A stretch of DNA of 5,606 bases from Ruminococcus sp. UBA5884 (GTDB taxonomy: Bacteria; Bacillota; Clostridia; Oscillospirales; Ruminococcaceae). The position numbers and the translations under genes were made by a program. The notes under the pieces are model-generated. The model saw nothing but the letters and a program-made list of their open reading frames with translations, ran no database searches and was not told the DNA's origin. The stretch's first letter is position 1; every line of letters starts with the position of its first letter. Of this stretch, positions 1 through 5,606 are shown piece after piece. Location of the stretch: positions 5,044 through 10,649 of the forward strand of contig DJFA01000042.1 of the NCBI GenBank assembly GCA_002431975.1, written 5' to 3'.

Positions 1-19
1 AATGGTCGCCCCTACAAAA
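1..19 (-). repeat. Partial palindromic repeat element, cut by the window edge
   Basis: Read on the minus strand this is TTTTGTAGGGGCGACCATT. Thirteen bases, TTTGTAGGGGCGA, are identical to 5564-5576 on the plus strand, so the two copies are inverted around the gene cluster. By analogy with the complete right-hand copy, GGTCGCCC at 4-11 is one arm of a hairpin whose partner (expected GGGCGACC) lies just outside the window, with AAT at 1-3 belonging to the loop. The arm differs from the right copy (GTTCGCCC) at one base. No coding capacity is visible. It looks like a dispersed intergenic palindrome of the REP/MITE type, but its family is not identified here. Confidence 0.6.
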
Positions 20-66
20 CGAATTTGCATATTTCAGATAAATGAATCACAGAAAATAACCGATAT

Positions 67-72
67 AAGGAG
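67..72 (+). promoter_or_regulatory. Ribosome binding site of cobD
   Basis: AAGGAG lies nine bases before the ATG at 82, a near-consensus Shine-Dalgarno sequence that fixes the cobD start. The rest of the leader (20-81) shows no well-spaced -35/-10 pair that I can defend. It has no B12-box-like GCCACTG and is far too short for a cobalamin riboswitch. The promoter and any B12 control therefore lie upstream of the window, or within the edge repeat. Confidence 0.8.
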
Positions 73-81
73 CAGTGCAGA

Positions 82-1119
82 ATGGCAGAACATGGCGGAA
101 ATATCTATAATAAAAAAAATCTGAAAATTGATTTTTCAGCAAATATAAATCCTTTCGGAATTTCAGAAAATGTCAGAAAAGCACTTTATAATTCAGTTGA
201 CAATATAAACTGCTATCCAGACCCTTTATGCATGGATATAAGACGCAAAGCAGCTGATTTTCACGGAACAGAACCTGAAAATATCGTTTTCGGCAACGGC
301 GGAGCAGATATAATATTCAGGCTTACAAACGCAGTAAAGCCTCATAAAGCAGTTGTTCCGGTTCCGTCATTTGCTGAATATCATGAAGCACTCAGTCAGT
401 CAGGCTGTGAAATAGTAAATTATTTTATAAATCATGATAATTTCAGAATAAATTATGATATCCTTGATATGCTGAAAAGCGATATTGATATGATAATCCT
501 CTGCATTCCCAATAATCCGACAGGACAGCTTACAGATGAAAATCTGCTTTCTGAAATCATTCATAAGGCATATGAAAACAATATACTTGTATTTGCTGAT
601 GAATGTTTTATTGATATGACGGATAATCCGCAGAAATACTCTGTTTTCAGATATATCAGAAAGTACAGCAATATATTTATCTTAAAATCAATGACAAAAA
701 TGTATGCAGTGCCGGGGTTAAGGCTCGGCTATGGGATAAGTTCCGATAAGGAACTTGTTGAGAAAACAAGAAAATCCGGTCAGCCGTGGCCGGTAAATTC
801 AATGGCTGCCGCCGCAGGAGCTGCAATGTTTGATGATTCTGAATACAGAAACAGATTTATTTCATATCTTGCAGATGAACGTGAATTTATGTACAATGAA
901 CTGAAAAAAATCGGACTGGAGGTTTTCAGACCATCGGCGGACTATATATTTTTTCACAGCAGAAATAATACTGATATTTATGAAAAACTGCTTGAAAAGG
1001 GAATTCTGATAAGGGATTGTTCGGATTATACAGGTCTTTCAGAAGGGTATTACAGGATTGCAGTAAAAAAGCATGATGAAAATAAAATACTGCTTGAAGC
1101 ATTGAAGGAGATATTATGA
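82..1119 (+). CDS. cobD: Threonine-phosphate decarboxylase CobD (PLP-dependent)
   Basis: This 345-residue cytosolic enzyme of the class I/II aminotransferase fold decarboxylates L-threonine O-3-phosphate to (R)-1-aminopropan-2-yl phosphate, the linker that CbiB joins to adenosylcobyric acid. Family signatures are visible in order: HGGN at residues 4-7, DFSANINPFG (17-26), the cofactor-phosphate loop GNGGADIIF (71-79), PSFAEY (95-100), PNNPTG (143-148, Asn145 expected at the PLP oxygen), DECF (173-176, Asp173 expected to bind the pyridine nitrogen), and LKSMTKMYAVPGLRLGY with Lys206 as the predicted Schiff-base lysine. YYRIAV (323-328) carries Arg325, the likely substrate-carboxylate ligand. 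Length matches single-domain CobD, with no C-terminal extension. The histidinol-phosphate aminotransferase HisC is the main alternative; the N-terminal HGGN, the AEYHEALSQSGCE segment and the cobalamin neighbours favour CobD. A run of eight A bases (112-119) lies near the 5' end, but the frame is open. The stop overlaps the cobQ ATG. Confidence 0.93.
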   Translation: MAEHGGNIYNKKNLKIDFSANINPFGISENVRKALYNSVDNINCYPDPLCMDIRRKAADFHGTEPENIVFGNGGADIIFRLTNAVKPHKAVVPVPSFAEYHEALSQSGCEIVNYFINHDNFRINYDILDMLKSDIDMIILCIPNNPTGQLTDENLLSEIIHKAYENNILVFADECFIDMTDNPQKYSVFRYIRKYSNIFILKSMTKMYAVPGLRLGYGISSDKELVEKTRKSGQPWPVNSMAAAAGAAMFDDSEYRNRFISYLADEREFMYNELKKIGLEVFRPSADYIFFHSRNNTDIYEKLLEKGILIRDCSDYTGLSEGYYRIAVKKHDENKILLEALKEIL

Positions 1120-2618
1120 AAGCTAAATCAATAATGATTGCAGGAACTATGTCATCAGCCGGAAAGAGCTTTATTACAGCCGGTCTTTGCAGGATATTCA
1201 GACAGGACGGCTATAAAACAGCTCCTTTCAAGGCTCAGAATATGGCTCTTAATTCATATGTTACAGCTGATGGTCTTGAAATAGGCAGAGCTCAGGCTAT
1301 GCAGGCAGAGGCAGCCGGAATAATGCCTGATATACGCATGAATCCGATACTTTTAAAGCCTGTCAGCGAAAAAGGTTCTCAGGTAATAGTAAACGGAGAG
1401 GTTCGTGCAAATATGAATGCAGCCGAATATTACAGGCATAAGACCGATTTTATACCGTATATAATGAATGATTATAATTCTCTTGCAGAAGATTATGATA
1501 TAATAGTTCTTGAAGGTGCGGGAAGTCCGGCGGAAATAAATCTTAAATCCGTTGATATTGTAAATATGGGCATGGCTAAAATGTCACATTCTCCGGTTCT
1601 GCTTGTAGGAGATATAGACAGGGGAGGAGTATTTGCCTCTCTTTACGGAACGGTGGAGCTTATGGACGATTATGAAAAATCCATGATAAAGGGACTTATA
1701 ATAAATAAATTCCGTGGAGATATCAGTATTCTTAAAAGCGGTCTTGATATGATAGAAAAACTTACATCAAAACCGGTGCTTGGTACAGTTCCATATATTC
1801 AAACTGATATTGATGATGAGGACAGCCTTTCTGAAAGGCTTTTAAGCAGAAACAGCGGCAAAAATGCAGATATTGCAGTTATAAGACTTCCGCATATATC
1901 AAATTTCACGGATTTCAATGTATTCGGAATAATTGACGGAGTTTCAGTAAGATATGTTTCACAGGCTCATGAACTCGGCGACCCTGATTTGATAATTATT
2001 CCGGGAACAAAAAATACTATGGCTGACCTTTTGTGGCTCAGACAAAGCGGTCTGGAAGCTATGATTCTCAAGAAGAACAGTAAGAAAATCCCGATATTCG
2101 GGATATGCGGTGGATTCCAGATGCTTGGCAGAAAAATTTCTGACCCATGCAATGCTGAAAACGGCGGCTCACTCAGTGGAACAGGTCTGCTTGATACTGA
2201 AACAGTCTTTGAAAACAGTAAAAAACGTTCTCTTGCAGAGGGGAAAATTCTTGATGTTGACGGAATTTTCAGAGATATATCAGAAATTCATGTCAGAGGA
2301 TATGAGATTCATATGGGAACAACTAAAAAATGCGGTGAAAATGCTGTTCCGTTTACAGTTCTTGATGATGGAAGAACTGACGGTTTCAGAAATGCTGATT
2401 CAACAGTATTCGGTTCATATCTTCATGGAATATTTGACAATGAGGAATTTGTCCGCAGAATTATTTCAGCTGTTCTTGATAAAAAAGGCATTGACAGCAA
2501 AATACCTGATTTCAGTCTTAAAGAATACAAGGAAAAACAATATGATATTCTTGCTGATGAACTCAGAAAGGCTCTTGATATGGACAGAATATATAAAATA
2601 CTGAATGAGGGGCTTTGA
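1116..2618 (+). CDS. cobQ: Cobyric acid synthase CobQ/CbiP (glutamine-hydrolysing)
   Basis: This 500-residue amidotransferase uses ATP and four glutamines to amidate the b, d, e and g side chains of adenosylcobyrinic acid a,c-diamide, giving adenosylcobyric acid. The N-terminal dethiobiotin-synthetase-like ATPase domain (about 1-230) shows the P-loop variant GTMSSAGKSF (10-19), FKAQNMALNSY (38-48), GRAQAMQAEAAG (57-68), RMNPILLKP (74-82), GSQVIVNGEV (87-96), EGAGSPAEINL (133-143) and GDIDRGGVFASL (165-176). The class I glutaminase domain (about 250-450) has Cys331 in FGICGGFQMLG as nucleophile and His437 in GSYLHGIFDN as catalytic base. Length is typical. The start is supported by GAAGGAG at 1104-1110, five bases before the ATG, and by the ATGA overlap with cobD. 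CobB/CbiA is excluded by the CobQ-type P-loop region and the NMALNSY and GSPAEINL motifs. Confidence 0.96.
   Translation: MKAKSIMIAGTMSSAGKSFITAGLCRIFRQDGYKTAPFKAQNMALNSYVTADGLEIGRAQAMQAEAAGIMPDIRMNPILLKPVSEKGSQVIVNGEVRANMNAAEYYRHKTDFIPYIMNDYNSLAEDYDIIVLEGAGSPAEINLKSVDIVNMGMAKMSHSPVLLVGDIDRGGVFASLYGTVELMDDYEKSMIKGLIINKFRGDISILKSGLDMIEKLTSKPVLGTVPYIQTDIDDEDSLSERLLSRNSGKNADIAVIRLPHISNFTDFNVFGIIDGVSVRYVSQAHELGDPDLIIIPGTKNTMADLLWLRQSGLEAMILKKNSKKIPIFGICGGFQMLGRKISDPCNAENGGSLSGTGLLDTETVFENSKKRSLAEGKILDVDGIFRDISEIHVRGYEIHMGTTKKCGENAVPFTVLDDGRTDGFRNADSTVFGSYLHGIFDNEEFVRRIISAVLDKKGIDSKIPDFSLKEYKEKQYDILADELRKALDMDRIYKILNEGL
2608..2612 (+). promoter_or_regulatory. Ribosome binding site that sets the cbiC start at 2623
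   Basis: AGGGG lies inside the last codons of cobQ, ten bases before ATG 2623. An in-frame ATG at 2605 overlaps this site and has only AT-rich sequence (ATATAAAATACTGA) before it, with no Shine-Dalgarno match. The downstream ATG is therefore preferred. Confidence 0.65.
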
Positions 2619-2622
2619 AATT

Positions 2623-3252
2623 ATGAATATTGAAATTATAAAACCTATGGATATTGAAAGAAAATCATTTGAAATCATAGGCGAAATTCTCGGGGAAAGA
2701 CGTTTCAATCCGCTTGAAGAACCTGTTATAAAGCGTGTTATCCACACATCAGCGGATTTTGACTATGCTGATAATCTTGAATTCAGTCCTCATGCCGTTG
2801 AAAAAGGCATTGAAGCCATAAAATCAGGATGCAGGATAATTACTGATACAAGAATGGCGTTTTCAGGGATAAATAAAAGAGTACTCGCTCAGTTCGGCAC
2901 GGAAGCTGACTGCTATATAGATAATCCCGATGTTGCACAGGAGGCTCAGAAACGTGGGATAACACGTTCTGCCGTATGCATGGAAAAAGCCTCTCTTAAT
3001 CCGCAGAATAAAATATTTGCAATCGGAAATGCTCCTACAGCCCTTATAAGACTTTATGAACTCATTGAGGAGAAAAAAATCAGACCGGAGCTTGTTATCG
3101 GCGTTCCTGTGGGATTTGTGAATGTCATTGAATCAAAGGAGCTTTTCAGAACCTGTGATGTTCCGTATATAATCGCAAGAGGCAGAAAAGGCGGAAGCAA
3201 TATTGCTGCTGCAATTGTCAATGCAATATCATATATGGCGGCTAAAAGATGA
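2623..3252 (+). CDS. cbiC: Cobalt-precorrin-8 methylmutase CbiC
   Basis: This 209-residue cytosolic enzyme moves the methyl group of cobalt-precorrin-8 from C11 to C12, forming cobyrinate; it needs no cofactor. It fits the CbiC/CobH family along its whole length: an N terminus of the IxxPxxIExxSFxII type (MNIEIIKPMDIERKSFEII), RVIHTSADFDY (38-48) with His41 as the predicted catalytic proton donor, DTRMAFSGI (75-83), IGNAPTAL (134-141), GVPVGFVNVIESKE (160-173) and GRKGGSNIAAAIVNA (187-201). An upstream in-frame ATG at 2605 would add six residues (MRGFEI), but it lacks a ribosome binding site, overlaps cobQ and extends past the usual family N terminus. The gene starts four bases after the cobQ stop and its TGA overlaps the cbiD ATG. 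Identity is secure; the start is somewhat less so. Confidence 0.93.
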   Translation: MNIEIIKPMDIERKSFEIIGEILGERRFNPLEEPVIKRVIHTSADFDYADNLEFSPHAVEKGIEAIKSGCRIITDTRMAFSGINKRVLAQFGTEADCYIDNPDVAQEAQKRGITRSAVCMEKASLNPQNKIFAIGNAPTALIRLYELIEEKKIRPELVIGVPVGFVNVIESKELFRTCDVPYIIARGRKGGSNIAAAIVNAISYMAAKR

Positions 3253-4322
3253 GAGAGGGATATACTACCGGTTCATGTGCCGCAGCTGCCGCATATGCCT
3301 GTGCATTGTGGAAAACATCAGGGAAATGCCCTGAATATATAAGTATTGATACGCCTTGCGGAAAAGTTCTCTGTCTTGAAATACAGCAGCTTGACAATAT
3401 GAGATGTGGAGTAATAAAAGATTCAGGTGATGACCCTGATATAACAAACGGCTGTATGGTTGAAGCTGATGTTGATATTTATGATTTCAGCGGAGATATA
3501 CTGTTCAGAGGCGGTGAGGGAATAGGCATTGTTACAAAGGAAGGCCTTAAAATTCCGGTCGGAGAACCTGCAATAAATCCTGTTCCAAGAAAAATGATTG
3601 AACATGAACTCAGGAAAATTATCGGTGAAAAAAGTGCCTGTGTTACATTGTCAGTTAAAAACGGCAGAAAACTGGCTGAAAAAACTTTCAATGGACGGCT
3701 TGGAATAGAAAACGGGATATCAATTCTCGGAACTACCGGAATAGTCCGCCCTATGAGTGAGGAAGCAATAAAAGATTCACTGCTGCTTGAACTTCAGATG
3801 TATATTAATCAGGGACGCTCATCAATAGCTTTTACTGCCGGAAATGAGGGCGAAAAATATCTGAAAAGAGAATTTCCATATGGAGGCTGTATAGTTCAGT
3901 GCAGCAACTATATAGGATTTATGCTTGACAATGCAGAAGCTCTCGGAGCTGAAAATATTCTGATATACGGTCAGACCGGAAAATTTGTAAAGCTTGCAGG
4001 CGATATAATGAATACACACAGTCATGTGGCTGACGGCAGAAATGAAATAATATGCACTCATGCGGCTCTTGCAGGTGCTTCATGTGAGATAATACATGAA
4101 CTTTATGAATGTGCTACTACTGATGCTTCAATGAAAATCCTTGAAAAATATAATCTTGGATATGTGTGGAAGAATATCGTTGAAAAGGCGGCTGAAAAAT
4201 GCCTTAAAAGAGTTCATAAAAATGCCAGTGTTGCTGTTGCATTTATCGACCGCAAAGGAAATATCATTGCTGAAACTGATAATTTCAGAAAAATTGCAGA
4301 GGAATGGTGCAGAGATGAATAA
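3249..4322 (+). CDS. cbiD: Cobalt-precorrin-5B C1-methyltransferase CbiD
   Basis: This 357-residue enzyme methylates C1 of cobalt-precorrin-5B using S-adenosylmethionine, after ring contraction and loss of the acetaldehyde unit; it is a marker of the anaerobic pathway. Family motifs run through the whole protein: REGYTTGSCAAAAA (2-15), VIKDSGDDPDITNG (55-68), GGEGIGIVTKEGL (88-100), VGEPAINPVPRKMI (104-117), GISILGTTGIVRPMSEEA (156-173), KLAGDIMNTHSHVADGR (248-264) and HAALAG (271-276). It lacks the glycine-rich SAM motif of Rossmann-type methyltransferases, as expected for CbiD. The start is set by the conserved N terminus and the ATGA overlap with cbiC. No good Shine-Dalgarno precedes it (only GGCGG near 3237), so translation probably depends on ribosomes finishing cbiC. 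Cysteine is fairly frequent (15 residues), with no obvious metal-binding cluster. Confidence 0.95.
   Translation: MREGYTTGSCAAAAAYACALWKTSGKCPEYISIDTPCGKVLCLEIQQLDNMRCGVIKDSGDDPDITNGCMVEADVDIYDFSGDILFRGGEGIGIVTKEGLKIPVGEPAINPVPRKMIEHELRKIIGEKSACVTLSVKNGRKLAEKTFNGRLGIENGISILGTTGIVRPMSEEAIKDSLLLELQMYINQGRSSIAFTAGNEGEKYLKREFPYGGCIVQCSNYIGFMLDNAEALGAENILIYGQTGKFVKLAGDIMNTHSHVADGRNEIICTHAALAGASCEIIHELYECATTDASMKILEKYNLGYVWKNIVEKAAEKCLKRVHKNASVAVAFIDRKGNIIAETDNFRKIAEEWCRDE
4299..4303 (+). promoter_or_regulatory. Ribosome binding site that sets the cbiET start at 4315
   Basis: GAGGA inside the end of cbiD sits eleven bases before ATG 4315. The open frame extends upstream to a TTG at 4141, but those 58 codons lie wholly inside cbiD in another frame and give a basic sequence unlike any CbiE N terminus. 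Translation from 4315 begins MNKLTIAGGG, the expected first strand and glycine loop. Confidence 0.65.
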
Positions 4323-5526
4323 ACTGACAATCGCAGGAGGAGGAAGCGGCAATCCTGAATATATGCTTCCTGTAACAGCCGAAAAAATAAAAAATTCTGA
4401 TTATATCATTGCCGGAAAGCGTTTTGCGGAATTTGCTGACAGAAAAAAATTTTATCCGTTCGGAAGTATTGAAAATACTGTAAAGCTTATAAAACAACTG
4501 CTTGAAAAAGGTTCTGTGACAGTTATAGTTTCAGGCGACCCTTTGATGTACAGCTTCTGCCGTACTTTTAAAAACTGTGAGCCGGATATTCCGTTTGAAA
4601 TAATCCCGTCAGTAGGTTCATTGCAGACGGCAGGTGCAAAATTCGGAATTACAATGGAAAATGCTGTTATAATGAGCGTTCACGGCAGATATATCAGTCC
4701 TGAAAAGATACTTGATGCCGCTGTAAGAAATGAATGTGTGTTTTTCTTATGTTCGGCTGAAAACAATCCCTCATATATAGCTGATATTCTGCTTGAAAAT
4801 GATGTTGATAATGTTGAAATATGCGTGGGAGCAAATCTCACATATCCTGATGAGATAACCGACAGAGGAAAACCGTCTGATATTTCAGGAAAATCATATC
4901 CGCCTTTATGCGTGGCAATAGTGAAAAACAGTTCTCCGTCAGTCAGATATGATAAATTTCTCCTTGATGACAGCGATTTTATAAGAAATTCATCTCCTAT
5001 GACAAAAGAGGAGATAAGAGCAGTTATTCTTATGAAAATGAAGCTTCGTTCTGATATGACTGTATGGGATATCGGTGCAGGAACAGGCAGTATATCCGTT
5101 GAATGTGCAAGATTCTGCAATCATGGAACAGTTTATTCCATTGAAAAAAATAAACAGGCAGTTGAAATCCTTGAAAAAAACAAGAAAAAGTTTTCACTGT
5201 ACAATATGAAGATAACAGAAGGAAATGCCGCTGAAAAAATACCGCAGCTTCCTGTACCTGATACCGTTTTCATAGGCGGTTCGGACGGAGAATTAAGGCA
5301 GATTCTTGAATATATATGCAGCCTTGAACAGACAGTGCGGATAGTTATGACTGCGGTTACTCTTGAAACATTTTCGGAAGCCTATGAACTTATGAGAAAT
5401 ATGGCTGAATTCGGTATGGTTCAGATATCTGCAAATTCAGCAAGAAAACTCGGCAGATACAGAATTATGAATGCTGCAAATCCTGTATCAGTAATATCAT
5501 GCCTTAACAGATATACAGAGGAGTGA
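4315..5526 (+). CDS. cbiET: Fused CbiE-CbiT: cobalt-precorrin-7 C5- and cobalt-precorrin-6B C15-methyltransferase (decarboxylating)
   Basis: This 403-residue bifunctional SAM enzyme adds methyls at C5 and C15 and decarboxylates the C12 acetate of the corrinoid ring; it is the anaerobic counterpart of CobL. The N-terminal CbiE domain (about 1-205) is of the tetrapyrrole methylase type. It has the glycine loop AGGGSGNPEY (7-16), VSGDPLMYS (72-80), IPSVGSLQTAGAKFG (97-111), SVHGR (121-125) and the late strand PPLCVAIV (196-203). The C-terminal CbiT domain (about 210-403) is a Rossmann methyltransferase. It opens with SPMTKEEIRAVIL (227-239), followed by SAM motif I WDIGAGTGSISVECA (251-265), acidic SIEKN (275-279), EGNAAE (302-307) and DTVFIGGSDGEL (316-327). 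The first loop has Ser where CbiE usually has Pro (GxGPG). The start overlaps cbiD by eight bases. Two TTGAAAAAAA repeats (5141-5150, 5171-5180) encode Lys-rich helix turns and leave the frame open. Confidence 0.94.
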   Translation: MNKLTIAGGGSGNPEYMLPVTAEKIKNSDYIIAGKRFAEFADRKKFYPFGSIENTVKLIKQLLEKGSVTVIVSGDPLMYSFCRTFKNCEPDIPFEIIPSVGSLQTAGAKFGITMENAVIMSVHGRYISPEKILDAAVRNECVFFLCSAENNPSYIADILLENDVDNVEICVGANLTYPDEITDRGKPSDISGKSYPPLCVAIVKNSSPSVRYDKFLLDDSDFIRNSSPMTKEEIRAVILMKMKLRSDMTVWDIGAGTGSISVECARFCNHGTVYSIEKNKQAVEILEKNKKKFSLYNMKITEGNAAEKIPQLPVPDTVFIGGSDGELRQILEYICSLEQTVRIVMTAVTLETFSEAYELMRNMAEFGMVQISANSARKLGRYRIMNAANPVSVISCLNRYTEE

Positions 5527-5539
5527 AATTTTAGTAAAT

Positions 5540-5566
5540 CAACGCCAATTCGATGGGTTGTTATTT
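5540..5566 (+). terminator. Possible weak intrinsic terminator after cbiET
   Basis: CAAC-G-CCA at 5540-5547 pairs with TGG-GTTG at 5554-5560. This gives seven base pairs with one bulged G, closed by a six-base loop, and is followed by TTATTT at 5561-5566. It begins 14 bases after the cbiET stop, a reasonable place for a terminator. The stem is short and bulged and the T tract is broken by an A, so it could equally be part of the neighbouring repeat element. Confidence 0.35.
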
Positions 5567-5589
5567 GTAGGGGCGAACTTTGTTCGCCC
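5564..5589 (+). repeat. Palindromic intergenic repeat, complete copy
   Basis: TTTGTAG is followed by the perfect hairpin GGGCGAAC (5571-5578), loop TTT (5579-5581) and GTTCGCCC (5582-5589). The first 13 bases match, in inverted orientation, bases 6-18 at the left edge. No T tract follows on either strand, so it is not a classical intrinsic terminator, although the GC-rich stem could slow polymerase or protect the 3' end of the message. The GCCGG that follows may still belong to the element. I infer a dispersed REP/MITE-like repeat; the copy number elsewhere cannot be seen. Confidence 0.7.
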
Positions 5590-5606
5590 GCCGGATTATG
5601 GTTAAA

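Larger units (their letters stand above)
82..5526 (+). other. Anaerobic cobalamin biosynthesis operon cobD-cobQ-cbiC-cbiD-cbiET
   Basis: Five same-strand genes are packed without room for internal promoters. cobD/cobQ overlap by 4 bases (ATGA), cobQ/cbiC are separated by 4 bases, cbiC/cbiD overlap by 4 bases (ATGA) and cbiD/cbiET overlap by 8 bases. All encode cobalamin enzymes, which supports a single polycistronic, translationally coupled unit. CbiD and the CbiE-CbiT fusion together with CbiC point to the oxygen-independent, cobalt-early route. The operon may start further upstream, since only 81 bases precede cobD. Confidence 0.9.

Noticed and set aside
42..59. ATG at 42 followed by a five-codon open frame (MNHRK), possible leader peptide
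   Set aside because: There is no ribosome binding site before it, and no attenuator-like alternative hairpins between it and cobD.
25..69. TTGCAT (25-30) and TATAAG (64-69) as a cobD promoter
   Set aside because: The spacing is about 33 bases, far from the usual 17, and no good -10 box lies at the right distance from TTGCAT.
1125..1172. Non-canonical P-loop in CobQ (SSAGKS rather than SDAGKS)
   Set aside because: From memory this form is common in clostridial CobQ proteins, and the surrounding motifs are all conserved.
2110..2604. 164-codon plus-strand open frame inside cobQ in another frame
   Set aside because: It overlaps the glutaminase domain of cobQ, which is intact with Cys331 and His437. 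The alternative protein has a biased composition (many Leu, Lys, Met) and no family features.
4141..4314. 58-codon TTG-initiated N-terminal extension of cbiET
   Set aside because: It is entirely within cbiD in another frame, is basic and low in family similarity, and the real CbiE N terminus starts at ATG 4315 with a ribosome binding site.
4680..5120. 146-codon open frame on the minus strand inside cbiET
   Set aside because: It lies opposite the CbiE/CbiT junction region, whose plus-strand frame carries clear family motifs. The minus-strand protein has no recognisable motif and no convincing ribosome binding site.
5141..5180. Two TTGAAAAAAA direct repeats 30 bases apart
   Set aside because: They encode similar Glu-Lys-Asn helix segments (SIEKNK and ILEKNK) of CbiT in an AT-rich genome, and the frame is intact. 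Codon bias explains them.
5571..5589. The perfect GC-rich hairpin as a standard Rho-independent terminator
   Set aside because: No T tract follows on either strand, and the same sequence begins an inverted copy at the left edge, so it fits a repeat element better.

Overview
The window holds one compact, same-strand cluster of five genes for the anaerobic (early cobalt insertion) branch of cobalamin (vitamin B12) biosynthesis. The order is cobD, cobQ (cbiP), cbiC, cbiD and a cbiE-cbiT fusion (cbiET). All five read frames are intact and close to family length, and almost every base from 82 to 5526 is coding. I see no previously undescribed system here; the least explained sequence lies at the two window edges.

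Organism: the DNA is AT-rich, with many ATA and AGA codons, good AAGGAG-type ribosome binding sites and ATG starts. The proteins read like those of Clostridia. Both edges carry a GTAGGGGCGA...TCGCCC palindromic repeat of a kind I associate with Ruminococcus-like gut Oscillospiraceae. An anaerobic gut Firmicute of that group is the best guess, but this is inference rather than identification.

Layout: bases 1-19 are half of a palindromic repeat cut by the window edge. Bases 20-81 are a short leader with a clear ribosome binding site but no convincing promoter and no room for a cobalamin riboswitch. From 82 to 5526 the five genes follow each other with overlaps of 4, 4 and 8 bases and one 4-base gap, so they are almost certainly one translationally coupled transcript. 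Bases 5527-5606 are non-coding, with a weak hairpin plus T-rich stretch (possible terminator) and a complete copy of the palindromic repeat, inverted relative to the left one.

How the genes work together: CbiD methylates C1 of cobalt-precorrin-5B. After a reduction by CbiJ (not in the window), CbiET methylates C5 and C15 and removes the C12 acetate carboxylate. CbiC then shifts the C11 methyl to C12, giving cobyrinate. After a,c-amidation by CbiA and adenosylation (neither in the window), CobQ amidates four further side chains to make adenosylcobyric acid. CobD supplies aminopropanol phosphate, which CbiB (not in the window) attaches. The cobalt chelatase, CbiL, CbiH, CbiF, CbiG, CbiJ, CbiA, CbiB and the nucleotide-loop genes are all absent here and must lie outside the window if the pathway is complete.
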